Position numbers and translations under genes: made by a program. The notes beneath the pieces were generated by a model. That model saw only the letters and a list, made by a program, of their open reading frames with translations. It did not search any database and had not been told where the DNA came from. Shown in pieces: positions 5,172 through 5,175 of a stretch of 5,175 bases of DNA. The stretch comes from Actinomycetota bacterium (GTDB lineage Bacteria > Actinomycetota > UBA4738), in NCBI GenBank assembly GCA_013816105.1, contig JACDEY010000101.1, positions 1 to 5,175 of the forward strand, read 5' to 3'. Position 1 is the first letter of the stretch, and every line of letters begins with the position of its first letter.

Positions 5172-5175
5172 GGGT

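Noticed and set aside
1..5175. CRISPR array, tandem repeats, insertion-sequence ends, tRNA or riboswitch
   Set aside because: I found no direct repeat array, transposase, cloverleaf or long structured leader; all gaps between genes are under 100 bp.

Overview
The window is a GC-rich (by eye about two thirds G+C) piece of bacterial chromosome packed with housekeeping-type genes. GTG starts, strong third-position GC and the mix of genes suggest a high-GC lineage. An uncultured actinobacterium is my best guess, but nothing seen here fixes the phylum. I see no mobile element, CRISPR array, tRNA, rRNA or phage gene. Seven coding regions account for almost all of the sequence.

Layout from left to right. 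(1) Bases 1-388, minus strand: the N-terminal 129 codons of a 6-phosphofructokinase, cut by the window edge, whose GGDD motif marks the pyrophosphate-dependent type. (2) A 42-bp divergent gap leads to glycerol kinase (glpK, 431-1921, plus). (3) glpK converges with no spacer on an acyltransferase of the PlsC family (1922-2707, minus). (4) A 96-bp divergent control region (2708-2803) separates plsC from a two-gene plus-strand unit. This unit is a 42-residue one-helix membrane protein (2804-2932) and an alpha/beta hydrolase of the carboxylesterase/monoacylglycerol-lipase type (2949-3716). (5) The hydrolase converges on, and overlaps by 70 bp, a SAM-dependent methyltransferase (3647-4441, minus). 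(6) The methyltransferase lies 28 bp downstream of an endonuclease/exonuclease/phosphatase-family gene (4470-5171, minus), and the two probably form an operon.

How the genes may work together: the first five suggest a loose glycerol and glycerolipid neighbourhood. An esterase could release glycerol and acyl chains, GlpK makes glycerol-3-phosphate, PlsC-type enzymes put the second acyl chain on lysophosphatidate, and the neighbouring PPi-type phosphofructokinase sits at the glycolytic/gluconeogenic step that triose derived from glycerol would pass through. This is inferred from function and proximity. The genes are not one operon, since transcription changes direction four times. I see no clear sign of a wholly new system. 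The most noteworthy points are the tightly interlocked convergent gene ends, a possible bidirectional -10 element between plsC and the small membrane protein gene, the small membrane protein itself, and the missing regulatory sites in GlpK.
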